Part shown: positions 18,085-27,541 of the stretch, piece after piece
Layout: each line of letters begins with the position of its first letter
Position numbering within the stretch: the stretch's first letter is position 1
Source: Serratia inhibens
GTDB lineage: Bacteria; Pseudomonadota; Gammaproteobacteria; Enterobacterales; Enterobacteriaceae
Length of the DNA: 64,000 bases
Reading direction: 5' to 3'
Assembly: GCF_003591175.1 (NCBI RefSeq)
Contig: NZ_QYYG01000005.1
Span: 1 to 64,000 of the forward strand
The notes under the pieces: model-generated
Told to the model about the DNA's origin: nothing
The model's input: the letters and a program-made list of their open reading frames with translations, nothing else
Databases searched by the model: none
Translations under genes and position numbers: made by a program

Positions 18085-18879
18085 GTGCCGAAACGAACTT
18101 ATGCAATGAGGTATGTTGCAGGCCAGCCAGTTGAGCGAATTTTCCCTGGCGCCATTAATCAGCCGCTGCCGCCCGGGGCCGCATTGCCCACGGCGGGCGC
18201 GTTGCGGGTCATGGTGTGGAATATCTTTAAACAGCAACGGGCAGACTGGCTCTCGGTGCTGAAAAACTATGGCAAGGATGCACAGCTGGTGCTGCTGCAA
18301 GAAGCGCAAACCACGCCTGAACTGGTGAGCTTTGCCACGGCCAACTACCTGGCGGCCGATCAGGTGCCGGCATTTGCGCTGCCTCAACATCCATCAGGCG
18401 TGATGACGCTGGCGGCGGCACACCCGGTTTACTGCTGCCCGTTGCGTGAGCGTGAACCGCTGCTGCGGTTAGCCAAGTCGGCGTTGATCACCGTCTACCC
18501 GCTGTTTAACGGCCAACTGCTGATGGTAGTAAACATCCATGCGGTGAATTTTAGCCTGGGCGTGGACATATACAGTAAGCAATTGGGGCCAATCGGTGAG
18601 CAGATCGCCTCTCACCATGGGCCGGTGATCATGGCCGGGGATTTTAATGCCTGGAGCCGCAAACGAATCAATGCGCTGTATCAGTTCGCCAGCGATATGG
18701 CGCTGCGTGAGGTGAATTTCACCGACGATCACCGCCGTAAAGCCTTTGGTCGTCCATTGGACTTTGTGTTCTATCGCAATATGGGGGTTGCGGAGGCCTC
18801 CGTACTGGTGACCAGCGCTTCGGATCATAATCCTCTGCTGGTGGAGTTTCATCCCGAGGCAGACAAGCCGCATTGGTAA
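18085..18879 (+). CDS. yafD: Endonuclease/exonuclease/phosphatase-family protein YafD
   Basis: A 264-residue EEP-superfamily protein, very close to E. coli YafD in remembered sequence. Visible motifs: VMVWNIFKQ (Asn), LLQEAQT (metal-binding Glu), [10 protein letters not shown] (Asp/Asn) and [10 protein letters not shown] (catalytic Asp-His). The start is GTG, which places the conserved [13 protein letters not shown] at the N-terminus as in E. coli. The function in the cell is not well defined. yafE, its E. coli neighbour, is absent; a terminator and convergent mltD follow directly. Confidence 0.92.
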   Translation: MPKRTYAMRYVAGQPVERIFPGAINQPLPPGAALPTAGALRVMVWNIFKQQRADWLSVLKNYGKDAQLVLLQEAQTTPELVSFATANYLAADQVPAFALPQHPSGVMTLAAAHPVYCCPLREREPLLRLAKSALITVYPLFNGQLLMVVNIHAVNFSLGVDIYSKQLGPIGEQIASHHGPVIMAGDFNAWSRKRINALYQFASDMALREVNFTDDHRRKAFGRPLDFVFYRNMGVAEASVLVTSASDHNPLLVEFHPEADKPHW

Positions 18880-18902
18880 TGTTCGCTCAGCTTTCAGACA
18901 AT

Positions 18903-18931
18903 AAAAAAGCACCCCGAAGGGTGCTTTTTTT
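18903..18931. terminator. Bidirectional terminator between yafD and mltD
   Basis: AAAAAAGCACCC pairs with GGGTGCTTTTTT around CGAA; the A and T runs on both sides let it work for either strand. Confidence 0.9.
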
Positions 18932-18942
18932 GTGCCGGAAAT

Positions 18943-20328
18943 TTAGGTATCCGGCGACATTTTGTTGCTTACAAACAAGGTCAGTTTCAAACCGGGTTGC
19001 AGGCTGCTGCCTTTGCCTAGCGTTGAATTCCAACGCATCACGTCGGTAATATCGACGCGATGACGACGTGCAATACTGGCAAGCGAATCACCTTTACGAA
19101 CCTGATAGGTGATACTGCTGTTACTGTCAGTGTTGCTGGCCACTTGCAGGGTTTGCCCAACTTTTAAAGCGCTCTTGGCACGTAAGTTGTTCCAACTCTG
19201 CAAATCGCTGGTTTTAATATTCAACCGCTTGGCAATGCCCGATACCGTATCGCCGGAGCGCACTTTATACGAGCCACCACCAGACAAGCCGCTGTTCTTC
19301 GCCAACTGTGAAGTTGGCTGAGTCACCGCGATCTGGCCATCGGCCAGCGAGTCTTTCAGCTGATCGGCATTGCCTTTAGGAACCATGATGTAATGGGGCC
19401 CGTTGGGTGCCGTAACGCCTTTTTTGTAGCCTGGGTTATAAGCTTTCATCTTGGTAAGTGAAAGCCCAGCCATCTCAGCCGCCTGAGTTAACTGTATTTG
19501 CTGTCCGACATCAATACGAGCCAGTGCACGGGTGTTATCAGTCTTTGGCAGATTGATACCGTACTGCTTGCTGTTTTTGATGATCTCGCTCAGCGCCAAC
19601 ATTTTCGGGACATAAATTGACGTTTCACGCGGAAGCGACAATGCCCAGAAATTGGTTGGCTTACCCTGGCGTTTATTTGCCTTAACCGCTTGCATGACCC
19701 GGCCTTCACCACTGTTATAAGCGGCAACGGTCAATAACCAGTCACCGTTAAACATGCGGTTCAAATACTGCATCATATCAAGCGCAGCAGTCGTCGAGGC
19801 CACGACATCGCGTCGCCCGTCATACCACTGGTTGTTTTTCAAACCATAATTACGACCCGTTTGCGGCACGATTTGCCATAGCCCTGCGGCGTTGGCACTT
19901 GACGTGGCGTGTGGGTCAAAAGCGCTCTCCACTATGGGTAGCAGTACCAGTTCCATCGGCATATTGCGTTTCTTAATCTGCCCGACTATCCAGTACATGT
20001 ACGGCTCTGCCCGTAATGTTACATCGTGGAGATAGCTCTTACTTTTTAGGTACTTTCTTTTTTGATCACGGATCCGGGAATTTTCCGGAACCTCCATCTT
20101 CAGCTCGTCGCTAATGAAGTTCCACAGGTTCTGTTGCGCGGCACCACTATTGTTATCTAGCCACCGCGCCGAGCTCGCTCGACCATTCGCTGTGTACTCT
20201 CCTGCTTCACCTTCTTGACCTGCCGAAGACAAACTCTGTGCATGCTGTTCTGGAGCCGGTGCATCCTGCCTGGATGACTGGCACCCCACTAGCAAGACTG
20301 AGGCGAGAAATATCGCTTTAGCCTTCAT
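18943..20328 (-). CDS. mltD: Membrane-bound lytic murein transglycosylase D
   Basis: A 461-residue lipoprotein. MKAKAIFLASVLLVGC holds the lipobox, so the start is ATG 20328 rather than the longer frame to 20391. The SLT catalytic domain (about residues 110-225) contains the catalytic Glu in PIVESAFDPHA and the AAYNSGEGRV motif. Two LysM peptidoglycan-binding repeats follow (YKVRSGDTVSGIAKRL and YQVRKGDSLASIARRH). It cleaves glycan strands to 1,6-anhydromuropeptides from the outer membrane. E. coli gene order (mltD-gloB) is kept. Confidence 0.95.
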   Translation of the reverse strand: MKAKAIFLASVLLVGCQSSRQDAPAPEQHAQSLSSAGQEGEAGEYTANGRASSARWLDNNSGAAQQNLWNFISDELKMEVPENSRIRDQKRKYLKSKSYLHDVTLRAEPYMYWIVGQIKKRNMPMELVLLPIVESAFDPHATSSANAAGLWQIVPQTGRNYGLKNNQWYDGRRDVVASTTAALDMMQYLNRMFNGDWLLTVAAYNSGEGRVMQAVKANKRQGKPTNFWALSLPRETSIYVPKMLALSEIIKNSKQYGINLPKTDNTRALARIDVGQQIQLTQAAEMAGLSLTKMKAYNPGYKKGVTAPNGPHYIMVPKGNADQLKDSLADGQIAVTQPTSQLAKNSGLSGGGSYKVRSGDTVSGIAKRLNIKTSDLQSWNNLRAKSALKVGQTLQVASNTDSNSSITYQVRKGDSLASIARRHRVDITDVMRWNSTLGKGSSLQPGLKLTLFVSNKMSPDT

Positions 20329-20399
20329 GTGTGTGTCAATATAGTTGCTTAAAAGACGAGCAATCATACTTTGCTTCGTCAAATAACACAACTAAAAGC

Positions 20400-21155
20400 T
20401 CAGAAGTTATCTTTCCGCAGGCGTAATTCGGAAAAAACCGAATGAAGGTGGTCCGGTGGCGTGTGGAAGCCTAATTTCTTTTGTAAATCAGTGTCATGGC
20501 ATCGTAAAAATAGGTTAATTTTACGCTCTGTTTGTAGCTTTGCAGGGATGCTGGGGTAGCCTTTTGCCCTTAACGCTTCGACTTGTTGTTGATATGTTTC
20601 AATCTCTCGATCTTCCGGCAAAATAGCCCGCGCAAACTTAAGATTTGAAAGAGTATATTCATGCGCGCAGCAAATTAAGGTGTTATCGGGAAGTTGCGCG
20701 AGTTGTTGAAAAGCGTTGTACATTTGTTCGGCCGTCCCTTCAAACAGCCTGCCGCAGCCGGCAGAGAAAATCGTGTCTCCACAGAACAGATAAGGTGCGC
20801 TATAGAATGCCACATGGCCCAGCGTATGTCCGGGAACCGCGATAACGGCGTATTGGCGGCCGTTGATTTCGATCGTTTCACCGTCATGAACGATGTGATT
20901 TGTTCCTTTGTCGGCCGTTTCCTGCGGGCCATAGACCTTCAAGCCCGGATAGCGCGCCGCAATTTGCGCTACGCCGCCGACGTGATCGTGATGATGGTGG
21001 GTCAGCAGAATGGCATCAGGGGTCAGATTCAGGCGCTCCAACGCGTCAAGCGCTGGCTGCGCTTCGCCGGGATCGACCAGGACGCAATGCCCTTGTTGGT
21101 TATCCAATAACCAAATGTAATTGTCCTGGAAGGCGGGAATGCTGATAAGATTCAT
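20400..21155 (-). CDS. gloB: Hydroxyacylglutathione hydrolase (glyoxalase II)
   Basis: A 251-residue metallo-beta-lactamase-fold enzyme. The [10 protein letters not shown] motif (His53-56, Asp57, His58) and downstream PGHTLGH and FCGDTIF bind the dinuclear metal centre. It hydrolyses S-lactoylglutathione to lactate and glutathione, completing methylglyoxal detoxification. Divergent from yafS across 45 bp, as in E. coli. Confidence 0.96.
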   Translation of the reverse strand: MNLISIPAFQDNYIWLLDNQQGHCVLVDPGEAQPALDALERLNLTPDAILLTHHHHDHVGGVAQIAARYPGLKVYGPQETADKGTNHIVHDGETIEINGRQYAVIAVPGHTLGHVAFYSAPYLFCGDTIFSAGCGRLFEGTAEQMYNAFQQLAQLPDNTLICCAHEYTLSNLKFARAILPEDREIETYQQQVEALRAKGYPSIPAKLQTERKINLFLRCHDTDLQKKLGFHTPPDHLHSVFSELRLRKDNF

Positions 21156-21200
21156 GTTGGACCCTCATGTTGGCAACGGCTTGAAAGAAGATAATAAATC

Positions 21201-21920
21201 ATGAAACCAGCCCATACTTTAGAAAAGCTCGCCGGCCCACAGTCTTGGGCAGAGATGCCGTGGGGGGAATACTATCGTGAGGCGCTCGAGCGCCAGTTGC
21301 AACCCTGGTGGTCGAAGCTGTTCGGTTTTCACCTGCTGAAACTCGGTAACCTCAGCGCCGGTCTGGCGACCGACAAGTGCGCCATTTCGCATCAGGTGAA
21401 TGTGAGCCTGAAAGGGGAAAACCTGCAGGTGCTTGCGGATGCCTACCAATTGCCTTTCGCCGCCAAATCGGTGGATGCCTGCCTGCTGGCGCATACGCTG
21501 TCTTATGCCGACGATCCGCACCGTATGCTGCGCGAAGTCGATCGCGTGTTGATCGATGACGGCTGGCTGGTGATCAGCAGCTTCAACCCGTTCAGCCTGT
21601 TGGGATTGGGCAAGCTGGTACCCGGATTACGCCATCGTCAGCCCTATGTCAGCCGCATGTTTACCCAAATGCGCCTGTTGGACTGGCTCAGCCTGTTGAA
21701 TTATGAAGTGCTGCATCAGGCGCGTTTTCATGTACTGCCGTGGCAGCGCAAGGGCGGGTCGTTTTTAAGTACGCATTTGCCGGCGCTGGGGTGCATGAGC
21801 GTGATTGTCGCACGTAAACGCACCTTGCCGCTGACCCCAACGCCGATGAAGGTCGGGGCCAGAAAACCGGCTCTCAGCCGCGCCGTCGGCGCGACCAAGA
21901 GTTACCGCAAACTGCCTTAA
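21201..21920 (+). CDS. yafS: Class I SAM-dependent methyltransferase-like protein YafS
   Basis: A 239-residue protein with a truncated-looking methyltransferase core. [25 protein letters not shown] is the post-motif region typical of the Methyltransf_11 family, although the first SAM-binding glycine loop is poorly recognisable. A basic C-terminal tail ([18 protein letters not shown]) is extra. Substrate unknown. Convergent with rnhA, overlapping it by 4 nt at the stop codons. Confidence 0.88.
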   Translation: MKPAHTLEKLAGPQSWAEMPWGEYYREALERQLQPWWSKLFGFHLLKLGNLSAGLATDKCAISHQVNVSLKGENLQVLADAYQLPFAAKSVDACLLAHTLSYADDPHRMLREVDRVLIDDGWLVISSFNPFSLLGLGKLVPGLRHRQPYVSRMFTQMRLLDWLSLLNYEVLHQARFHVLPWQRKGGSFLSTHLPALGCMSVIVARKRTLPLTPTPMKVGARKPALSRAVGATKSYRKLP

Positions 21921-22384
21921 TTTTCCGGTTTGTAACCCACGTCATCCTGCGTGGGGTTGCCTGCCGCATCGCGTGCCAGCACGTCGCAGCGTTCGTTCTC
22001 CGGGTGGCCGGCGTGGCCTTTGACCCATTCCCACTTGATGGTGTGGGTCTGAATAGCCAGGTCCAAACGCTGCCAAAGATCGACATTTTTGACCGGTTTT
22101 TTATCGGCGGTTTTCCAGCCACGCTTTTTCCAGTTATGGATCCAACTGGTAATGCCCTGACGCACATATTGGCTGTCGGTACTCAGCGTCACTTCACAGG
22201 GGGTGGTCAGGGCTTCGAGTGCGACAATCGCCGCCATCAGCTCCATGCGATTGTTGGTGGTCAGGCGGTAGCCCGCACTGAAGGTTTTCTCAACCTGTTT
22301 ATAGCGCAGTATTGCGCCGTAGCCACCGGGGCCCGGGTTGCCAAGGCAGGAGCCGTCGGTGAAAATTTCTACCTGTTTGAGCAT
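21917..22384 (-). CDS. rnhA: Ribonuclease HI
   Basis: A 155-residue enzyme with the full catalytic set: Asp10 (FTDGSC), Glu48 (NNRMELMA), Asp70 (LSTDSQYV), and the His and Asp of the C-terminal [12 protein letters not shown] region. It removes RNA from RNA-DNA hybrids. The start is ATG 22384 ([11 protein letters not shown]) with AGGAAGAG upstream; a longer open frame to 22699 runs back through the divergent dnaQ gene and is not real. Confidence 0.97.
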   Translation of the reverse strand: MLKQVEIFTDGSCLGNPGPGGYGAILRYKQVEKTFSAGYRLTTNNRMELMAAIVALEALTTPCEVTLSTDSQYVRQGITSWIHNWKKRGWKTADKKPVKNVDLWQRLDLAIQTHTIKWEWVKGHAGHPENERCDVLARDAAGNPTQDDVGYKPEN

Positions 22385-22456
22385 CTCTGGTAGACTCTTC
22401 CTATCAGTTTTATAAAAGCCAAGTCTGACATAAACGAGCGCTGTGAGCACTGCAAT

Positions 22457-23197
22457 ATGATCTCTACAACCACCAGACAGATTGTCCTCGATACCGAAAC
22501 CACCGGTATGAACAAACTCGGGGTGCATTACGAAGGCCACCGCATCATTGAAATTGGTGCAGTGGAAGTGATTAACCGCCGCCTGACCGGTCGCCACTAC
22601 CACGTTTACGTCAAACCAGACCGGCTGGTAGATCCGGAGGCCTACGGGGTTCACGGTATCAGCGATGAGTTCCTGGCGGATAAACCCACGTTTGACCAAA
22701 TTGCCGATGAGTTCATCGAATTCATCCGCGGCGGTGAATTAGTCATTCATAATGCGTCGTTCGACATCGGCTTTATGGATCACGAATTCCGCATGTTGCA
22801 AAAGGGGCTCCCGAAGACCGACACCTTCTGCACCATCACCGACAGCCTGTTAATGGCGCGCCGCCTGTTCCCGGGCAAGCGCAACAACCTTGACGCCCTG
22901 TGCGGCCGTTATGAGATAGACAACAGCAAGCGTACGCTGCACGGCGCATTGCTCGATGCCGAGATCCTGGCTGAAGTTTATCTGGCAATGACCGGTGGCC
23001 AGACGTCGATGGCGTTTCAGATGGAAGGCGACACGCAACATAACGACTCGACGCAGGATATACAGCGTATCGTCCGCCCGGCGACGGCAATGAAAGTGGT
23101 CTATGCCAGCGATGCAGAAGTGGTGGCCCATGAGGCACGGCTGGATTTGGTGGCGAAAAAAGGCGGCAGTTGCCTGTGGCGTGCGGAAGCGGAATAA
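22457..23197 (+). CDS. dnaQ: DNA polymerase III epsilon subunit (proofreading exonuclease)
   Basis: A 246-residue DnaQ. The exonuclease domain has ExoI motif LDTETTG (Asp12, Glu14), Exo[13 protein letters not shown] and Exo[14 protein letters not shown]. The C-terminal tail that binds the alpha subunit is present but its sequence is diverged. Divergent from rnhA across 72 bp, the classic arrangement with overlapping promoters. Followed by a tRNA-Asp gene as in E. coli (aspV). Confidence 0.97.
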   Translation: MISTTTRQIVLDTETTGMNKLGVHYEGHRIIEIGAVEVINRRLTGRHYHVYVKPDRLVDPEAYGVHGISDEFLADKPTFDQIADEFIEFIRGGELVIHNASFDIGFMDHEFRMLQKGLPKTDTFCTITDSLLMARRLFPGKRNNLDALCGRYEIDNSKRTLHGALLDAEILAEVYLAMTGGQTSMAFQMEGDTQHNDSTQDIQRIVRPATAMKVVYASDAEVVAHEARLDLVAKKGGSCLWRAEAE

Positions 23198-23280
23198 CGG
23201 CGTTCCCGGCATGAAAACGCGCCTTTCAGGCGCCTTAGCTGAAAAACTGCGCAAACGGTTAATTTCGTAAGAAAAAGGCA

Positions 23281-23309
23281 TTGACGCAACAGAAACTCAA
23301 CCGTAATAT
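23281..23309 (+). promoter_or_regulatory. Promoter of the solitary tRNA-Asp gene
   Basis: TTGACG and TAATAT separated by exactly 17 bp, followed by the GC-rich discriminator GCGCC characteristic of stringently controlled stable-RNA promoters. Start of transcription is expected near 23316, about 28 nt before the mature tRNA. Confidence 0.8.
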
Positions 23310-23343
23310 GCGCCTCGTTCCTCTCGCAAGAGTTGAACGGCGC

Positions 23344-23420
23344 GGAGCGGTAGTTCAGTTGGTTAGAATACCTGCCTGTCACGCAGGGGGTCGCGGGTTC
23401 GAGCCCCGTCCGTTCCGCCA
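23344..23420 (+). tRNA. aspV: tRNA-Asp (GUC), aspV position
   Basis: A 77-nt tRNA identical to the one at 216-292, with anticodon GTC and encoded CCA. It stands alone after dnaQ, as aspV does in E. coli, with its own promoter and terminator. The hpx/aerobactin block begins immediately downstream. Confidence 0.97.
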
Positions 23421-23428
23421 ACATTAAG

Positions 23429-23465
23429 AAGCCCTGAGTTAGCGATAACTCAGGGCTTCGTTGTT
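23429..23465 (+). terminator. Terminator after the second tRNA-Asp
   Basis: AAGCCCTGAGTTA pairs with TAACTCAGGGCTT around GCGA, followed by a T-rich tail. The stem resembles that after the first tRNA-Asp. It abuts the stop codon of convergent hpxC and may serve both. Confidence 0.88.
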
Positions 23466-23466
23466 T

Positions 23467-24927
23467 TTAATCTTTGCTCAATTGCGTCTTGGCAAAGGTT
23501 ACCGACTGATTGGCTGCCCATTCGCGGCGGGCAATGATCCGATAGCATCCCCCACCCAGTGCGGCGCCGATAAACCAGCTAAAGTTAGCCACCTCATGCA
23601 GGCTGGGCGTAAAGCTGATCGCCAGCCCGATAATCACCGACGGAACCAGCGCCCAGATGGCGTTCGGGTTAAAACCGTTCTTATACCAGTAACGCCCCTC
23701 TGGCGTAGCGTTGTACAAATCGTCGACGTGCAGCTTGCCGCGTTTGATGATGTAAAAATCCACCAGCAAAATACCGAACAACGGGCCGATAAAGGCCGCC
23801 AGCACGTCCAGCGTGTAGTGGATCAGCTCGGGTGACTGGAACAGATTCCAGGGCGTCAGCAGGAAAGAACCTACGGCGGCGATCATCCCGCCGGTGCGGA
23901 AGCTGATTTTCTGCGGCGAACAGTTGGAGAAATCAAACGCCGGCGACACAAAGTTGGCCACGATATTGATGCCGATGGTGGCGACAATCATGGTCAGCAG
24001 GCCAAGAGCCACGGCGATATCGCTGTCGAGCCGGGTGACGGTTTCGATCGGATCGGTGATCAACTGACCGAACAGCGGCAGGGTGCCGGAAACGATCACC
24101 ACGGTGACCAGGGAGAACAGCAGATAGTTGAACGGCAGGCCCCAGCGATTGCCGCGCTGCACCTCGGCAAAGCTTTTGCCGTAGCGGGTAAAGTCACCGA
24201 AATTCAGCAGCGGGCCGGAGAAGTAAGACACTACCAGCGCAGTGGCGGTCAGCATCAGCCAGCCCTGCTCACCGGCGCTCAGGTTTTTGCTCGCCAGCGT
24301 GAGGGAAAGGTTGGAGAAACCGACGCGGTATACAATCCAACCGGCTAAAGCGAACATCACCACATACACCGCCGGCCCGGCGATATCGATAAAGCGCTTA
24401 ATCGCCGCCATGCCGTGCCAGAACACCATTGCCTGCAATAGCCACATGGTGATGTAGCAAACCCAGCCAAGCTGCGACAGCCCGAGGAAATGCGGTTGGG
24501 TCATCGGCTCCAGCGACGGGAAGAATTTCAGCAACGTCAGCATCAGCGCATTGGAAGCCAGATAGGTTTGTATACCGTACCAGGCGAAGGCGATCATCCC
24601 GCGGATCACCGCCGGAATATTGGCGCCGAACACGCCAAACGCCTGGCGGCTCAGCACGGCGTAAGGCACGCCGCCGAGCTGGCTGGGTTTGGCGACCAGG
24701 TTGGCGCAAAACTGCACGATGCAGATCCCCACCAGCAGGCAAATCAGTACCTGCCAGCTTGACAGACCGAGAGCGAAGAAGCTGGCGGCTACCACATAGC
24801 CGCCCATGCTGTGCACATCCGACATCCAGAAGGAAAATATGTTGTACCAGCTCCAGTTTTGATCGCGCGTTGGCGCCAGATCGTCGTTACACAGCTTTGG
24901 GCTGTAATTTTCATTAGGGTTTGGCAT
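23467..24927 (-). CDS. hpxC: Allantoin/hydantoin permease, NCS1 family
   Basis: A 486-residue nucleobase:cation symporter-1 protein with about 12 membrane spans. The N-terminal NEDLAPTRDQNWSWYNIFSF-like region and FWMSDVHSMGGYV helix resemble allantoin permeases and the Mhp1 hydantoin transporter. ATG 24927 has AGGAG upstream; the longer open frame to 25146 crosses the divergent promoter region. Its position next to allantoin racemase and allantoinase genes points to allantoin uptake. Two GntR-type operators lie 100-135 bp upstream. Confidence 0.88.
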   Translation of the reverse strand: MPNPNENYSPKLCNDDLAPTRDQNWSWYNIFSFWMSDVHSMGGYVVAASFFALGLSSWQVLICLLVGICIVQFCANLVAKPSQLGGVPYAVLSRQAFGVFGANIPAVIRGMIAFAWYGIQTYLASNALMLTLLKFFPSLEPMTQPHFLGLSQLGWVCYITMWLLQAMVFWHGMAAIKRFIDIAGPAVYVVMFALAGWIVYRVGFSNLSLTLASKNLSAGEQGWLMLTATALVVSYFSGPLLNFGDFTRYGKSFAEVQRGNRWGLPFNYLLFSLVTVVIVSGTLPLFGQLITDPIETVTRLDSDIAVALGLLTMIVATIGINIVANFVSPAFDFSNCSPQKISFRTGGMIAAVGSFLLTPWNLFQSPELIHYTLDVLAAFIGPLFGILLVDFYIIKRGKLHVDDLYNATPEGRYWYKNGFNPNAIWALVPSVIIGLAISFTPSLHEVANFSWFIGAALGGGCYRIIARREWAANQSVTFAKTQLSKD

Positions 24928-25029
24928 AAATCGTGCTCCTCTCAAGAACGTTACCCGGATGTGGTTATCTGTTTTTTGGCAAAGATTGCTGAGAAGGCTT
25001 TTGCAGGATTCAGGCCATATTGTTCTTTT

Positions 25030-25061
25030 TTGTATACAAAATATCTGCATCTTGTATACGA
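25030..25061. promoter_or_regulatory. Pair of GntR-type operators between hpxC and hpxS
   Basis: A perfect palindrome TTGTATACAA (25030-25039) and a near copy TTGTATACGA (25052-25061) have the same orientation and are 22 bp apart, about two helical turns. FadR-subfamily GntR regulators typically bind such GTATAC-centred palindromes. They sit between the divergent hpxC and hpxS starts, so HpxS is the likely binder and would control both units. Confidence 0.65.
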
Positions 25062-25093
25062 TTTGATTCTCTAACGGTACAGGGAGCAGCAAA

Positions 25094-25843
25094 ATGGTCG
25101 GCACGACGATCGGCGCCAACGCCGCGTGGCTCGGGCAACAAGCCACTTATTTCACTGAAGATAAAGACGATCATATTTACAACGAGCTGGTGAAGGCGAT
25201 TGTCGAACACCGGCTGCTGCCCGGCAGCAAATTGCCGGAAGAGGCGTTGGCGGAGACCTTTGGCGTCAGCCGCACCGGGATCCGTCGGGTGCTGCAGCGC
25301 CTTGCCGCAGTGCAGCTGGTTACGCATTTGCCCAAGCGTGGTGCACTGGTGACAACGCCGGGGCAGGATGAGGCGGCGAACGTTTTCCAGACGCGCAAAA
25401 TGCTGGAGTGCGCCAATTTGCCGCGGGTGGTTGCCGCTTGTCGCGAAGAACATCTGCTGGCGATGGAAGGCATCGTGGCGCAGGAACAGCAGGCGCACCG
25501 CGATCAGGACGGCGCTGCGGCCATTCGTCTGTCTGCCGCGTTTCACGTTCAATTACAGGCGATAGCCGGCAATCACGTACTGACCGAAATGGTTTCTCAG
25601 CTCACGCTGCGCTCATCACTGGTGATTGCCGTTTACGGCGCACCCTGGCAGCAGGGCTGCCGTTGTCATGATCACAGCGATCTGCTGGCGCTGTTGCTCC
25701 GCAAGGACTGCACGGCGCTGGTAGAGCACATGGCCCGCCATTTTGACGATATTGTGGCGAACCTGAGATTTAATGACGGTGCGGATGAAACGCCTGATTT
25801 CGCCCGTATTTTTGCCAAGACCGGTTTGCAGGAGCCTTTATGA
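25094..25843 (+). CDS. hpxS: GntR-family (FadR/FCD-type) transcriptional regulator
   Basis: A 249-residue regulator: N-terminal winged helix (residues about 22-88; LAETFGVSRTGIRRVLQRLA is the recognition region) and an all-helical FCD ligand-binding domain. In Klebsiella the matching gene precedes the allantoin racemase and allantoinase genes. The start has AGGGAGC upstream. It overlaps hpxA by 4 nt, so regulator and enzymes form one transcript. Confidence 0.88.
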   Translation: MVGTTIGANAAWLGQQATYFTEDKDDHIYNELVKAIVEHRLLPGSKLPEEALAETFGVSRTGIRRVLQRLAAVQLVTHLPKRGALVTTPGQDEAANVFQTRKMLECANLPRVVAACREEHLLAMEGIVAQEQQAHRDQDGAAAIRLSAAFHVQLQAIAGNHVLTEMVSQLTLRSSLVIAVYGAPWQQGCRCHDHSDLLALLLRKDCTALVEHMARHFDDIVANLRFNDGADETPDFARIFAKTGLQEPL

Positions 25844-26583
25844 CCGCCGATTGCATCATCCAGGTTATCAACCCGAACACCAGCCGGGCAATGACGGCGA
25901 CCATTGCCGATGCAGCCCGCGCCGTGGCCGCGCCGGGTACCGAGATCCTGGCGGTTTGTCCGCAAGAGGGGGCGCCGTCGATAGAAGGCCATTTCGACGA
26001 AGCGATTGCTGCGATCGGGGTGCTGCAACAGGTCAAACTCGGCCGCGAAGCCGGCGTCAGCGGCCATATCATTGCCTGTTTTGGCGATCCGGGCCTGCTG
26101 GCGGCGCGCGAACTGGCAAGCCGGCCGGTGGTTGGCATCGCCGAGGCGGCCATGCATATGGCGACGCTGGTGGCGACGCGCTTTTCTATCGTCACCACAC
26201 TGCCGCGCACATTGACCATTGCGCGCCACTTACTGCATCAATATGGGTTTGAGCGCCACTGTGCCGCGCTGCACGCTATCGATCTGCCGGTGCTGGCTCT
26301 GGAAGATGGCAGCGGCCTGGCCCAGCAAAAAGTACGCGAACAGTGCATTGAAGCAATACGGCACGACGGCAGCGGGGCGATCGTGCTCGGCTGTGGCGGT
26401 ATGGCCGATTTGGCTCGCGAACTGACGCAGGAACTGGGGATCCCGGTGATCGACGGCGTCAGCGCTGCGGTGAAAATGATCGAGTCGCTGCATGCGCTGG
26501 GCCTGAGCACCAGCAAGCACGGCGATCTGGATTTCCCGCTGGTCAAACCCTTGTCCGGCATGTTTGGCAGTTTTAACGGGTAA
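25840..26583 (+). CDS. hpxA: Allantoin racemase (Asp/Glu/hydantoin racemase family)
   Basis: A 247-residue racemase. It opens with INPNTSRAMT, and the two catalytic cysteines are visible in IIACFGDPGL (about residue 79) and IVLGCGGMADLA (about residue 184). It interconverts allantoin enantiomers so that allantoinase can use both. ATGA overlap with hpxS; 19 nt before hpxB. Confidence 0.9.
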   Translation: MTADCIIQVINPNTSRAMTATIADAARAVAAPGTEILAVCPQEGAPSIEGHFDEAIAAIGVLQQVKLGREAGVSGHIIACFGDPGLLAARELASRPVVGIAEAAMHMATLVATRFSIVTTLPRTLTIARHLLHQYGFERHCAALHAIDLPVLALEDGSGLAQQKVREQCIEAIRHDGSGAIVLGCGGMADLARELTQELGIPVIDGVSAAVKMIESLHALGLSTSKHGDLDFPLVKPLSGMFGSFNG

Positions 26584-26602
26584 TAGGTAGAGGGAAACGG
26601 CG

Positions 26603-27541
26603 ATGAAAGAGTATGACTTCAATCAAGAGTATCCCCGCGATTTGATGGGGTATGGCGGCCGGCCGCCGCATGCCCGCTGGCCGGGGCAGGCGCGTATCGC
26701 CGTACAGTTTGTACTCAACTACGAAGAGGGCGCGGAAAACAACGTGCTGCATGGCGACGCTGGTTCCGAACAGTTCCTGTCCGATATCATTGGCGCGGCC
26801 AGCTACCCCGAACGACATATGTCGATGGAGTCGCTGTACGAGTACGGGTCACGAGCCGGGTTCTGGCGTATCCATAATGAATTCCAACGCCGCGGTCTGC
26901 CGTTGACGGTGTTTGGCGTGGCGATGGCGCTGGCGCGCAATCCGCTGGTGGTCGAGGCGATCAAAAACGCCAATTATGATGTGGTCAGCCACGGCTGGCG
27001 CTGGATCCACTATCAGAATATGGATGAAGCGACCGAACGGCAGCATATGCAGCGGGCGATCTCGGTACTGAGCGATCTGTTCGGCAAGGCGCCGCTCGGC
27101 TGGTATACCGGCCGCGACAGCCCGAATACCCGCAGGCTGGTGGTGGAACAAGGCGGTTTGCTGTACGACAGCGACTATTATGGCGACGACCTGCCGTTCT
27201 GGACCGAAGTGCAGTGCGCCAATGGCGAAAAAAAACCGCATCTGATCGTGCCCTACACGCTTGAGGCCAATGATATGCGCTTTGCTTCGCCGCAGGGCTT
27301 TAATACCGGCGAGCAATTCTATACCTACCTGAAAGACAGCTTTGACGTACTGTATGCCGAAGGGGAAACGTCGCCGAAGATGCTGTCGATAGGCATGCAC
27401 TGCCGGTTACTGGGGCGTCCGGGCAAGTTCCGCGCGTTGCAGCGGTTCCTGGATTATGTCGAGCAGCACGATCGGGTCTGGGTATGCCGGCGGCAGGATA
27501 TCGCCGAGCATTGGGTGGCGCAGCACCCTTTCAAAAAATAA
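26603..27541 (+). CDS. hpxB: Allantoinase, polysaccharide-deacetylase (PuuE) type
   Basis: A 312-residue metal-independent-type allantoinase related to polysaccharide deacetylases. The diagnostic stretches DLMGYGGRPPHARWPGQARI, VVSHGWRWIHYQ and GWYTGRDSPNTRRL are present. It opens the allantoin ring to allantoate. Ends the hpxSAB unit; GTAGAGGGAAA is upstream of the ATG. Confidence 0.93.
   Translation: MKEYDFNQEYPRDLMGYGGRPPHARWPGQARIAVQFVLNYEEGAENNVLHGDAGSEQFLSDIIGAASYPERHMSMESLYEYGSRAGFWRIHNEFQRRGLPLTVFGVAMALARNPLVVEAIKNANYDVVSHGWRWIHYQNMDEATERQHMQRAISVLSDLFGKAPLGWYTGRDSPNTRRLVVEQGGLLYDSDYYGDDLPFWTEVQCANGEKKPHLIVPYTLEANDMRFASPQGFNTGEQFYTYLKDSFDVLYAEGETSPKMLSIGMHCRLLGRPGKFRALQRFLDYVEQHDRVWVCRRQDIAEHWVAQHPFKK

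Noticed and set aside
18880-18942. Remnant of yafE between yafD and mltD
   Set aside because: The gap is only 63 bp and is filled by a bidirectional terminator; no methyltransferase sequence remains.
21917-22699. Longer rnhA reading frame of 260 codons
   Set aside because: The extra N-terminus runs through dnaQ; the 155-residue start matches the family and has its own ribosome site.
24966-24990. Sigma-54-like TTGGCAAAGATTGCT upstream of hpxC/hpxS
   Set aside because: The spacing between GG and GC is two bases short of the required one.
24928-25146. N-terminal extension of hpxC
   Set aside because: It would cover the divergent promoter and operators and even the hpxS start; the ATG at 24927 has AGGAG.
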